DNA of 64,000 nt from Diphasiastrum complanatum (taxonomy: Eukaryota; Streptophyta; Lycopodiopsida; Lycopodiales; Lycopodiaceae). How positions within the stretch are numbered: the stretch's first letter is position 1; the number at the start of each line of letters is the position of its first letter. Shown one piece after another: positions 55,517 to 64,000 of the stretch. The stretch is from assembly GCA_029204225.1 (NCBI GenBank), contig CM055092.1:43832433-43896432 (forward strand). Reading direction: 5' to 3'. A program made the position numbers and the translations under genes. A model generated the notes under the pieces. It saw nothing but the letters and a program-made list of their open reading frames with translations, had not been told where the DNA came from and searched no databases.

Positions 55517-58360
55517 ATCCACCCCACCTTTATAAAATCTGATGTCCTCATCAAATGTCAGATTAAAGTAAAGGTGTCTCCCAATTAAAATAACTATACA
55601 TTTAAGCTACTTGGCACAGTACTCAATTTACTGGCCAGTTTTTATTAACATTGAAGCTGGCACAGCACAAGTCAGAGGCTCAGCTCTTTGTACTAAAAAA
55701 TTACATAACTTGAAAATATATCTTTGTTTGGGAAAAGCGTAGATTTGATATCGCTTTCGTAAAACCCAAGAACCTTATTAACTGGTGACAGAGGCCTTTC
55801 TTTGAAATGTTCGCCCCTGTCGCTTCTGACTTTCGACTTTGGAACTCCTTTGAGCTCCTGATTTGTCATTGATGCACTTTGTGTTGAGCTCCCTGAGCTC
55901 CAGATTTGATCAGTTTCACACAGGTATCAAGGCTCCCTGAGCCAAAAGGATTTATCGTTTGATTGCCCGCATTATGGTCCACTCTGTGCCTTGTTGCTTC
56001 TGCACCTTGATTCCTCTCCTTGACCTAGCCTGATCTTGATACTTTTCCATCTAGGCTCTTTAAGGTAGGCAAAGATTGAGTACTCTGCAATGCACCTCTC
56101 ACTTAGCTTGAAGTAGCTCTTTGAATCAGCCCAAATGTAACCATTGACCTCGTGGAAAGCCAAAGGGTCGCACCAGTTTGATCGACATCCGAACTATCTC
56201 TTCGCGTTTGTTTAAAGCACCATGTCTGTCGCGCAAAACTTGACTTTTACAATTCCATCATTGGTCAGTTGCCTCACGGTCAAAACAAGAAGTGTACATC
56301 GAGCTTGGCTTCAAGTAGCTCTCTTTTAATCAGACACATGAACCCAGAGTTTGCACTAGTCCGATCTCAACGCGAACTGTCCCTTGGCGTCCGTTCGAAA
56401 TACCAAGTCTCTCATGCAAAACTCAACTTTCACAGTTCCTTCATTAATCAGCTGCCTTACACGTAATACAAGCCGGCGTACTCATATGTTTCCTAGTCAT
56501 TGCTGGTCCAGAGAAAGCCTATAACAAGCTTTCCTTTCCACAACAAAAACTTGTCCACTTATTAGGTCCAAAGTTCGCCAGTCTCCTCGTGTGAGTATGG
56601 CTAGGTCACCTTGAATTTGCCCCCATTTTGATCAACTTTCATTCAAAATTTGCCCCAAGAGAGAGGTGTGTGTGATAGTTCCCCTCCACTTATAAAACCA
56701 ATTGATCGGACTTAGAGTAGAGTTCTTCGGACAAAAAGCCTTTCCAACACTTTGCTTTCCATCTGCTAGGATTATGGCTCAATATAACTTGTTGCCAATC
56801 TTTGAAGAGGATCCTAGTCTTTTCCCTTTGAGGAAAAACCCAATTGATATTGGATATCACCCATGCTCAGTGAGTTTCTGTTCCGAAGGTGGCCGTCCCA
56901 AAATGAAGACTAACTGCTCCATAGAAGATCTCCCCTGAAGTTGCCCTTTCCAACTTTTTGACTTTTTGCTTGCGTCTGGTGGGCGTTGTCGCAAATGAAA
57001 CTAATCCAAGAAACAGGCTAGCCATCCATCCTTTGCAAACATTGAGTTGTTTCGTTGTCGTTCACGTGCGAGTACTTGAACTGCAAATCCGCCCCACAAA
57101 TTCTGTAGTCCTCTTTGTTTGATGGTATCAGCCTTCAAAAGAAAGGCTCCTTCTCGAGACATCAACTCCTTGTATCACAAGCAATCATGCAAACCAGGCA
57201 AAGCACGAGTACTAAGACTCAGCACGAATACATACAAGTAAGACACTCAGGCAGGTTTACTAACTAGTAACAAAAAAAAGGTTCCCCTTTGAGATGGTCT
57301 TGCCAACGGACCTTTGCCTGGCCGCGCCCATACAAATCGATCACAGAATCAACCCACATAGGACACCCCTCCAACTATCCGTGCTTTCACCATTAAGCAG
57401 CACATTGCCTCAGTCACGTCCCACCACTTTTTGGTCAATAGCCCTTATAGCTAAACGATCGGCAGCTATCCTTGAATATACCACCCACGTGGACGCACCC
57501 GTGCTTTCACCGTTAGGCAGCACATTGCCTCAGTAATGCCCCCACCAAATCTAGTCGATAGCCCTTATAGCTAAACAATCAGTAGCATACCCCCCAATTG
57601 TGGATGCACCCGTGCTTTCACCGTTAGGCAGCACATTGCCTCAGTAACGCCCCCACCAAATTTGGTCGATAGCCCTTATAGCTAAATGAATGGCAGCTAT
57701 CCTTGAATATACCACCCCCGTGGACGCACCTGTGCTTTCACTGTTAGGCATCACATTGCCTCATTAACGCCTCCACCAAATTTAGTCGATAGCCCTTATA
57801 GCTAAACGATCGACAGCATACCACCCAGATCGTGGACGCACCCGTGCTTTCACCGATAGGCAGCACATTGCCTCAGTAATGCCCCCACCAAATTTGGTCG
57901 ATAGTCCTTATAGCTAAACGAACGGTGGCTATCGCGAATATGTCACCCCTCACCCCACAAGACACAAACCGTGCTTACACCAACCTAATGGCAGCACATT
58001 GCCTCATGTGTCCTACGTGCAGACAGCGCCAGGCCTGAACCGTGGAAACTGACCGTGCTTACAACTCAAGGACAACACTTTCACTCGTCAAGTCCCCGTC
58101 CTTCCAACCACCGCGATCGTGGACGCACCTGTGGTTACACTGTGGGCAGCACCTTGCACAATAGTTGTCTTCATGAACCCCAAACCGTGGCCATTTCCGT
58201 GAGATCCGCATAGCTGACCGGCCAGTCGAATCTGATACCACATGTAGCGCAGGCATCCCAAAGGGAGCCGGGAACCACGACTTAGTTTCCCAGCCTTCAA
58301 CTCTTGCCATCCAAACCCACTTGACATACAAGCAGCTAGCTTGCCAACAACGATCAGACT
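55517..58360 (-). mobile_element. LARD-1 internal region (non-coding)
   Basis: About 2.8 kb between two LTRs, without any gag or pol motif in either direction, as expected of a large retrotransposon derivative that uses proteins from another element. It contains a tandem array (57370-58080). The left 660 bp recur at 63344-64000 with few differences. The primer site next to the right LTR is not recognisable. Confidence 0.65.
57370..58080. repeat. tandem array, units of 120 and 111 bp alternating
   Basis: The word gtgctttcac starts at 57381, 57501, 57612, 57732 and 57844, with variants at 57971 and 58054. Steps are 120, 111, 120 and 112 bp. Units share caGCACATTGCCTCAGTaa and tcgatagcccttatagctaaa. 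The alternation of a cttgaatat-containing unit with a shorter unit is a two-unit higher-order repeat of about 231 bp. Confidence 0.85.
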
Positions 58361-59458
58361 TAACCAACTTGAAGTTCCGAAAACCAACATTGAGATCCAA
58401 CTTGGCGCCATGCCAGATCGGGGGTCCCGATGTGGGTGACTTCCCTCCAAGCAAGCCGCCCGACATACATCAAACTTAAACAACTCGAAGCTTCGTTAAA
58501 AATGAGTAACATCCATTCCAAGCAAGCGGTCTGACTTACATCAGACTTAACCAACTGAAAGCTTCGTCACGAGCGTAGGAAGCCAACCTGGCGCCACGCC
58601 AGACTGGACAGCCATAAACAGGTAACTTCCACCCAAGCAAGCCATCCAACTCAGCCAACAAGTTAGAGCCCGTTGCCCAAGAGCTTAACCCATTCACGTT
58701 CATGCAAGGAACACTCAGAACCACAAGTTGCGACAGATACGGAAACAACCAGTTCCTGGACCAAATGGTCCCGACAGCGTACCGCTGGCGCCCAGGACCG
58801 AATGGTCCCGACGGCATACCGCTGGCGTCCCGGGATACGACCCTCAGCTATGTGCCAACTTAAAAATTTGGAAGCGGCCTTACAATTGGCGCTTTACCGA
58901 ACACTGAAACCCAGAAGATAATCAGAGTCAGTTTCAAAAAAATCTCACTTCATTGATAAACCTGAGAAGGTTACATTTCAAGTGTGTGACCGACCCTAGT
59001 CTCCGGGGCGCTAGCATGCCAAGGCGAGAGCCATGACAACATTCCAGCAAGGGAGGCTGAGAATTGGTTGGAGCTCGCCTTGAGTCGCAACCCGCACTCC
59101 CCTATAGTATTGGTGTGATTCGGCACCCCCCCTCACACCAAGCACATTACCCAAGCTGGTAAAGCACATTTTTCTCTCTCTAGGATTTTCTCTTTTTAAA
59201 AAGTCATTTTTTCTCTCTAGATTTTATGATCCCCAGGCTTCCTTTAATCATGCCTAGACCGTGTGAGGTGATTGCACATCAATCTGAGCTCTCTGGACTC
59301 CGCTAGAACCGATCAAAGATATTTCAGCCATAGGAACTTGGCGCCCGCTGGATTCTGGTCATAGTGGCACCGGGAGCAGCAGGGGCCCTGCTGGCGCCGG
59401 GGACATAGCTGGCGCCGATGGCGCCGGAAGTAAAGCTTGTAAAGGTAGCTTTACAACA
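58361..59458 (-). repeat. LARD-1 5' LTR (right)
   Basis: About 1098 bp, TAACCAACTTGAAG...GCTTTACAACA on the plus strand, closely matching 54487-55516. It is longer because of an extra stretch near 58735-58831 with a 37-bp tandem duplication. Confidence 0.75.
58758..58831. repeat. 37-bp tandem duplication inside the LARD-1 5' LTR
   Basis: Two units start ggacc(a/g)aatggtcccgac at 58758 and 58795. They are absent from the left LTR, so they either arose after insertion or were lost there. Confidence 0.8.
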
Positions 59459-59597
59459 TCTTCTCTCTCTATCAGGGGTTCAAGGTTTATTTGTACATTT
59501 TACATTTAGTATGTTGTAGAGTGATAGTGTGATTGTGCGTGTTCTTCTTCCGCCTTCTTGTGGTGAATGCTTGATGTTGCATATCTGATTCTTGACA
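59459..59597 (+). repeat. Copia-F partial 5' LTR
   Basis: About 139 bp between the LARD LTR end and a copia primer site; ends ttcttgaca. It is much shorter than other copia LTRs here, so the 5' part is missing. Confidence 0.55.
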
Positions 59598-59609
59598 TAG
59601 TATCAAAGC
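59598..59609 (+). other. Copia-F primer binding site
   Basis: TAGTATCAAAGC, two changes from the usual TGGTATCAGAGC. Confidence 0.7.
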
Positions 59610-59778
59610 AGCGATAGTCCTGCGTGCCTGATCAGTGGATACAGCTTGTCACAGGCTCTACAATGAAGTCCTTCATGGGAGGTGAAAGCTTGGAGAGACA
59701 AAAATGGCTGGAAGAAATCCTTCTTTGGTGTATTTTGCAGGTTTGGAGCTCAGAATCATCAGTGGGGAATGAAGACAT

Positions 59779-59980
59779 AGTCCCAGAGGCATTAGAAAGG
59801 CCAGGGCAACATCAGACAAATTGAAAATCTGTTGAGTGGGTAGATTTTTACAGCACTTCCTAGTTGTTGTGAAAAGCACAGTCTCGAAGGCATCAGAAAG
59901 GCCAGGGCAGTATAAGACAGATTGAAAATCTGTTAAGTGGGGGAGATTTTTACAAAACTTCTGAGTTGTTGTGGAAAGTG
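59779..59980. repeat. 101-bp tandem duplication in Copia-F leader
   Basis: Units at 59779-59879 and 59880-59980 share gaaaggccagggca, ttgaaaatctgtt and agatttttaca. About 85 percent alike by eye. Confidence 0.8.
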
Positions 59981-60249
59981 CTATTTGTGTGAGAGGTTTG
60001 CCAAGAAATCTCTCATTTGTCTATTTGGAGTACCGCAAATCACAGTAGATAGTGTCTAGTACTGCCATTCAGAGTTAGAAGGCTTCATACTTTTCACATT
60101 ACTGATCTCGATCTTTTGAACGATTACACATTTTGAAATCTTTGCAAAGAGGAGGCGGCGTACCCGCCCGCGCCAAAGTGGAAATTCTAGAATATTGCCT
60201 CTGAAAGTTCTTTTATTCCCTTTATTTTTTTTATTTTTTCCATACCAAT

Positions 60250-60475
60250 ATTGGATCGACGTGCCAGAGGTAAGAAAAATCCTGAGCAGTCGTACATCCG
60301 TGCGTCGTACAAATATAGCATATCCAATCAACGCACCAAAGGTAAGAAAAAAACTGAGCAGTTGTACATCCGTGCGTCGTACCGATATCGCATACTCGTA
60401 CCAATATCGGATCCACGCGTGCAAGCTAAAGAGGATCTCGAGCAGTCGTGCACCCGCGCGTCGTACTGATATTAG
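60250..60475. repeat. three-unit repeat (about 70 bp) in Copia-F leader
   Basis: Units contain gtaagaaaaa, ctgagcagt and a (c/t)catccgtgcgtcgtac core, with cores near 60292-60310, 60366-60384 and 60448-60466. The core ends in GTAC and carries GTACATCC...GCGTCGTAC, giving partial dyad symmetry. Both strands stay open across it by chance. Confidence 0.75.
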
Positions 60476-60579
60476 GTGTACAACCAAATATATACAGTTA
60501 TGTGGTGTGATAAAATTTGGAGACAAGTTGTCTGCTCAGACCGAGCCATTTTCTCTGATCCGGACTCATTTATCCAGTA

Positions 60580-61358
60580 ATGGCAACTCTAAGCGAGAGT
60601 GTCCTCAATGAGTCAAGCAAATTGAAAGGTGCCGGCAACTATGCAGTTTGGAAACTCAAACTGAAGAACATTTTGATGGAAAAGGAGCTATGGGAGATCG
60701 TGACAAGTGAAGAGACAAGGCCAGTGATTGAAGAAGATCAGCGGGCCAGAATGTCATCAACTTATTAGTTAGAGATTCAATTATTCCCTATATTTCAGAT
60801 TCAGAAGGACCAAAAGAAGTGTGGGATACATTGAAGACATTGTTTGAAACGAAAAATACATCCCGAATACTATTTCTGAAGACGAAGTTGCATACATTGC
60901 GGATGGATGATGGTGCAACTATTGCCGATCACATACTGTTGGAGAGCGAGTAGATCGTGCAATTGACATTGAATAGTTTGAGAGAGTCACATCAGATGTT
61001 TGTGACGAGTATAGCCACAAGAGAAAATCTTCCAACCTATGAAGAACTAGGTGGATTGCTTTTGCAAGAAGAGCAACGTCAAGAGAACTTGAATCATCGT
61101 AACAAGAGCTATGATCAAGCTCTTGCAGTTAAAGGACGAGGTGGAAGATTTGGTCGTGGAAGGAATCAATCGAGAGGAGGAAACTCAAGCCGGGGATCAT
61201 CTCAACAATTTCATGAGCAAGTCAATGATAGTCCGAATCGAGGCAATTGGAATCAAGGCCGAGGTCAAGGACGTGGCTATTCAAGGCAAAATAAACCTGG
61301 AAATTGTAGGTACTGCAACAAACCTGGCCACTGGGAGCGTGAATGCTTCAAGAAATAG
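60580..61358 (+). pseudogene. Copia-F gag
   Basis: Starts MATLSESVLNESSKLKG at 60580, followed by NYAVWKLKLKNILMEKELW, the usual copia Gag opening. A frameshift near 60745 ends the first frame; the middle is readable in another frame (VWDTLKTLFETKNTSRI). From 60957 it reads on to an Arg/Gly-rich stretch and a CCHC knuckle (CRYCNKPGHWEREC, near 61309-61350). It is disabled by at least two frame changes. Confidence 0.85.
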
Positions 61359-61508
61359 AAGGAGATGGAACAAAGAAAAGACAAATGACAAACGGGAAAT
61401 TATGCTGATCAACATCAATTTGATGACTATTATTATGAAGACAATTATACTGATCAACATCAATACGATGATGATCAAAATGAAGATGATACAGGTGAGA
61501 GTTCAAAA

Positions 61509-63104
61509 TTGTTCATTACAGCATTAACGACAAGTGATGAAGCCAAGGATACCTGGTACATTGATAGTGGTGCATCCAAGCACATGACTTCAAGAAAAGA
61601 GTGGTTTTCAAAACTCAAGGAAACTGACAATGGTGATGAAGTTGGACAAGTTGATGGCAAATTGCTATCTGTTAAAGGAGTTGGAGTGGTACCAGTGAAG
61701 TTAGCCAGCGAGAAGATAATACAGATAAGCAATGTGCAATATGTACCTGGCTTAGCTAACAATCTACTATTTGTTGGGACGATGGCTGATCAACAACTCA
61801 AGGTTGAGTTTGACAGTGACAAATGTCTTGTCAAAGACATCAAGAATCACTACAAAGTGATTGCTATAGGAGCTAGAGTCAACGGGAATCGACTCTACAA
61901 ATTGAATGCGAGATCTTTTACTCAAGCTATGGTAAGTACTGTTGATAGTCGAAGTGACCTTTGGCATCAAAGGTTTGTTCATATTAGTGCTCACAGCTTG
62001 CAAATCCTTAAAAGAGGTAATCTAGTTGTTGGATTGCCTGATATCTCTTTTGAAGAAAAAATTTGTGAGGGTTGCATTTTGGGAAAACAACATAGAGAGA
62101 GATTTCCCAAAGATGGAGCAAGAAGAGCCAATAGCATTCTTGATCTTGTTCATAGTGATCTGTGTGGACCAATGCAAACTAGGTCCATTAGTGGTTGTTA
62201 CTATTTCATCACATTTATTGATGACTATAGTAGACATATTTGGATTTATTTCATGAGCAAGAAATCTGATGCTTTTGCAAAGTTTAGAGAGTTCAAGGAT
62301 CTAGTTGAAAAACAAACAGGTTGTTATATTAAGACCCTCAGATCAGATGGTGGCGGTGAGTATTTTTCAACAGAGTTCATAAATTTTTGCAAGGATTAGG
62401 GGATCAAGAGACAAACTACTACACCCTATTCACCACAATAGAATGGAGTTCTAGAATGGAAAAATAGATCCATTGTGGAGATGGCTAGGGCAATGCTTAA
62501 GAGCAAGGGTTTTCCAAATACTTTTTGGACAGAAGCATGCAACACAACTACTCATATCTTGAATCGGTGTCCTACTAAGTCTGTGGAGGGTAAGACACCT
62601 TACAAAGCTTCTACTGAAAAGAGACCTAATATTTCTCATTTACGAGTATTTGGTTGTGATGCTTATGCTCATGTGCCTGATGAAAGTTGAATGCAAAGGT
62701 TGTGAAGTGTATTTTCCTTGGATATGATGAAAGAGCCAAGGCATACATGATGTATGACATAGATGCACAAAAGCTCGTGATTTTCATAGATTCTACTTTT
62801 GATGAGATGGGTCAAAATGACCAAATAAAATTGACAATTGATCCCTTTGACGATAGAGCTAAAGTGCAAGTGAAGGAAGAAGTTGGTGTCGATATGGAAG
62901 ATCCAATGGAAAAGGACAGGGTTAATAATGAGATTCCTAGGAGAGTGCCTAAGTGGTACTTGTCAATAACAAGTGATACTAATAAGGGAGATACTCCCGA
63001 ATCAAGTGAGTAGGGAGAGCTTAGAAGATCAAGTAGAAATTAAAAACCTCCTACAAGATTAGAGATGAATCTAGCCCTAATGGGTTCTGTGCTCAAGGCT
63101 CAAG
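61509..63104 (+). pseudogene. Copia-F protease and integrase, truncated before RT
   Basis: From about 61545: protease ([11 protein letters not shown]; catalytic D in DSGAS), then GAG-pre-integrase ([26 protein letters not shown]). The integrase core follows with HSDLCGP near 62155 and LRSDGGGEY near 62340. A stop at 62397 interrupts the DD-to-E region, and the following YSPQ-NGV word has another stop plus a change from ERKNR to EWKNR, so the catalytic Glu is present (VLEWKNRS). The integrase C-terminal region (HLRVFGCDAYAHVP, IFLGYDERAKAY) runs to 63013 after one frameshift. RT and RNase H are missing; the sequence joins LARD-2 at 63105. Confidence 0.85.
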
Positions 63105-63343
63105 AATCATGCCTAGATCGTGTGAGGTGATTGCACATCGATCTGAGCTCTCTGGACTCTGCTAGAACCGATCAAAGATTTTCAGCCATAGGAACTTGGT
63201 GCCGGCTGGATTCTGGTCACAGTGGCGCCGGAAGCGGCGCCGGCGCCATTGGCGCCAGGAGCAGCAGGGGCATTGCTGGCGCCGAGGACATAGTTGGCGC
63301 CGATGGTGCCGGAAGTAAGGCTTGTAAATGTAGCTTTACAACA
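63105..63343 (-). repeat. LARD-2 partial 3' LTR
   Basis: Matches the last 220-240 bp of the LARD-1 LTRs (from aatcatgcctagatcgtgtg to GCTTTACAACA). Very rich in GGCGCC and GGCGCCGG words (63220-63310). Confidence 0.8.
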
Positions 63344-64000
63344 TCCACCCCACCTTTATAAAATCTGATGTCCTCATCAGATGTCAGATTAAAGTAAAGG
63401 TGTCTCCCAAATAAAATAACTATACATTTAAGCTACTTGGCACAGTACTCAATTTATTGGCCAGTTTTTATTAACATTGAAGTTGGCACAGCACAAGTCG
63501 GAGGCTCAGCTCTTTGTACTAGAAATTACATAACTTGAAAATATATCTTTGTCTGAGAAAAGCGTAGATTTGATATCGCTTTCGTAAAACCCAAGAACCT
63601 TATTAACTGGTGACAGAGGCCTTTCTTTGAAATGTTTGCCCCTGTCGCTTCTGACTTTCGACTTTGGAACTCCTTTGAGCTCCTGATTTGTCCTTGATGC
63701 ACTTTGTGTTGAGCTCCCTGAGCTCCAGATTTGATCAGTTCCGCACAGGTATCAAGGCTCCCTGAGCCAAAAGGATTTATCATTTGATTGTCCGCTTTAT
63801 GGTCCACTCCGTGCCTTGTTGCTTCTGCACCTTGATTCCTCTCCTTGACCCAGCCTGATTTTGATACTTTTCCATCTAGGCTCTTTAAGGTAGGCAAAGA
63901 TTGAGTACTCTGCAATGCACCTCTCACTTAGCTTGAAGTAGCTCTTTGAATCAGCCCAAATGTAACCATTGACCTCGTGGAAAGCCAAAGGGTCGCACCA
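63344..64000 (-). mobile_element. LARD-2 internal region, cut by the window end
   Basis: Matches 55517-56173 with few differences, including the polypurine run next to the LTR. Shows no coding motifs. It continues beyond the window. Confidence 0.8.

Larger units (their letters stand above)
59459..63104 (+). mobile_element. Copia-F: truncated Ty1/copia element
   Basis: It has partial 5' LTR, primer site, a leader of about 970 nt with repeats, gag, protease and integrase, but no RT, RNase H or 3' LTR. It is wedged between the intact end of the LARD-1 LTR and a partial LTR of a second LARD. Confidence 0.8.

Noticed and set aside
57379-58070. Tandem array as a CRISPR array
   Set aside because: Repeats of 111-120 bp are contiguous with no unique spacers, and this is plant nuclear DNA.
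58059-58483. Two overlapping minus-strand open frames of about 130 codons in the LARD
   Set aside because: They overlap each other in different frames, include tandem-repeat and LTR-border sequence, and show no domain. The region is more GC-rich than the rest, which lengthens random open frames.
60056-60611. Long open frames on both strands with repeated VRRTD words
   Set aside because: They come from the 70-bp leader repeat of Copia-F, which happens to stay open on both strands. A protein in the leader upstream of gag is unlikely.

Overview
The window is plant nuclear DNA. The evidence is an intron-containing DUF1218-type membrane protein gene, a second probable intron-containing gene, long AT-rich non-coding stretches, and at least eight LTR retrotransposons of plant Ty1/copia and Ty3/gypsy types. 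Several of these are inserted into one another. Nothing points to bacterial, organellar or viral DNA. The amount of nested LTR material suggests a medium to large genome, but I cannot name the species.

Layout. 1-3.2 kb: non-coding, with small repeats. 3.2-5.9 kb: a minus-strand gene, three coding exons modelled, with a CT-rich leader and a G-box upstream. 5.9-10.5 kb: gene-poor. 10.5-18.3 kb: a cluster of broken elements: a gypsy PPT/3' LTR, a minus-strand copia gag remnant (Copia-E), a gypsy RT/RNase H/integrase remnant (Gypsy-G), and Copia-D, which is inserted in that integrase and carries unfamiliar coding sequence where integrase and RT should be. 18.3-21.0 kb: no gene seen.

21.0-48.7 kb is one nested complex. 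The host is an old minus-strand copia (Copia-A, LTRs beginning at 20996 and ending near 48672). Its 3' LTR is split by a plus-strand Athila/Tat-like gypsy (element B, 21578-31459), which has gag-pro-RT-RH, no integrase, and a long extra ORF. Its protease/integrase region holds a 537-bp element with perfect 24-bp terminal inverted repeats. Its integrase/RT region is split by two apparently identical intact copia elements (Copia-C1 and C2), joined LTR to LTR. Each encodes a 1316-residue Gag-Pol and they are clearly the youngest insertions.

48.7-52.3 kb: intergenic sequence, then the DUF1218 gene on the minus strand (three exons, 208 residues; TATA box, CT-repeat leader and a uORF). 52.3-54.5 kb: gene-free. 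54.5-64.0 kb: a minus-strand non-autonomous LTR element (LARD) with about 1.05-kb LTRs and an internal tandem array, then a copia truncated after integrase (Copia-F), then part of a second LARD running off the window.

Only the two host genes appear to serve the plant. Of the transposons, only Copia-C1/C2 look capable of coding for a complete replication machinery. The most unusual items are the end-joined Copia-C pair with trimmed outer ends, the extra ORF of element B whose stop codons fit methyl-cytosine decay, and the unknown coding region of Copia-D, part of which recurs in Copia-E.
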